NCBI GenBank assembly: GCA_937901745.1
Contig: CALGSZ010000003.1
Coordinates: 1-5,670 of the forward strand
DNA: 5,670 nt
From: an uncultured Chloroflexota bacterium
GTDB lineage: Bacteria; Chloroflexota; Chloroflexia; Thermomicrobiales; UBA6265
Direction of reading: 5' to 3'
Under the pieces are notes generated by a model. The model worked only from the letters and a program-made list of their open reading frames with translations. It ran no database searches and had not been told where the DNA came from. Shown here one piece after another: positions 5,574 to 5,670 of this stretch. The translations under genes and the position numbers were made by a program. The number at the start of each line of letters is the position of its first letter. The first letter of the stretch is position 1.

Positions 5574-5670
5574 GGTGCCAAGGGTAGGGTGGGTGGAGGC
5601 AACGAGGACAGGATGTTAAACGGCGCGGTGCTCTGTTCGGCCAAGCCCTGGTCACGAACCCTCTCGGTCC
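5570..5670 (-). CDS. 3' end of an upstream gene (partial, unidentified)
   Basis: This frame is open from the window edge (first full codon at 5668) and ends with TGA at 5572-5570. It gives 32 residues, starting TERVRDQGLAEQS and ending in the Pro/Leu-rich tail LPPPTLPLAP. Its stop shares three bases with the ATG of the sulfotransferase-glycosyltransferase fusion, giving the same ATGA overlap seen at the next two junctions downstream. That repeated geometry is the main reason to believe it. Third codon positions are mostly G or C (about 23 of 32), as in the neighbouring genes. A second frame is also open across this stretch, but it runs on inside the fusion gene as an Arg/Pro-rich shadow. A third frame stops at once. 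The tail is too short to assign a family. I infer that this is the preceding gene of the same operon. Confidence 0.55.
   Translation of the reverse strand, partial: TERVRDQGLAEQSTAPFNILSSLPPPTLPLAP

Noticed and set aside
5574..5640. Possible promoter upstream of the fusion gene (TTGGCC and TTTAACAT)
   Set aside because: The boxes match consensus poorly and the spacing is long. The stretch is also open in the frame that ends in the ATGA overlap, so it is more likely coding.
1..5670. CRISPR arrays, transposon ends, tRNA genes, riboswitches, terminators
   Set aside because: I saw no regularly spaced repeats apart from the 45-bp tandem pair, no inverted-repeat ends or transposase motifs, no tRNA-like cloverleaf and no hairpin-plus-T-run. 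There is almost no non-coding DNA to hold such elements.

Overview
The window is a densely packed, GC-rich (clearly above 55% by eye) bacterial segment. Every supported gene lies on the minus strand, so transcription runs from high to low coordinates. The G/C bias at third codon positions fits a high-GC bacterium. I cannot fix the phylum from this window, and no rRNA, tRNA, replication or mobile gene is present to help.

Layout in the direction of transcription: (1) 5670-5570, the last 32 codons of an unidentified upstream gene; (2) 5573-2457, a 1038-residue protein with a PAPS-type sulfotransferase domain at the N-terminus, a Trp-punctuated coiled coil, a very basic Trp/Arg-rich stretch, a 15-residue tandem duplication, a short TPR-like helical region and a complete GT-B (GT4-type) glycosyltransferase at the C-terminus; (3) 2460-1282, a second GT-B glycosyltransferase of 392 residues; (4) 1285-311, a stand-alone sulfotransferase of 324 residues; (5) 345-1, the first 115 codons of an unidentified gene that runs off the window.

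Three successive junctions (5573-5570, 2460-2457, 1285-1282) are ATGA overlaps, where the stop of one gene shares bases with the start of the next. There is no intergenic space, no promoter I can support and no terminator. This is the interior of one translationally coupled operon.

Two sulfotransferase domains and two glycosyltransferase domains in one coupled unit point to assembly and sulfation of a surface glycan: an exopolysaccharide, capsule, O-antigen or glycolipid. The C-terminal glycosyltransferase of the fusion resembles the GT4 family found in exosortase-A/PEP-CTERM-associated exopolysaccharide loci. The most notable object is the fusion protein, which appears to put glycosyl transfer and sulfo transfer on one chain, joined by a long helical spacer. 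The glycan, the acceptors and the cellular location cannot be read from this window.
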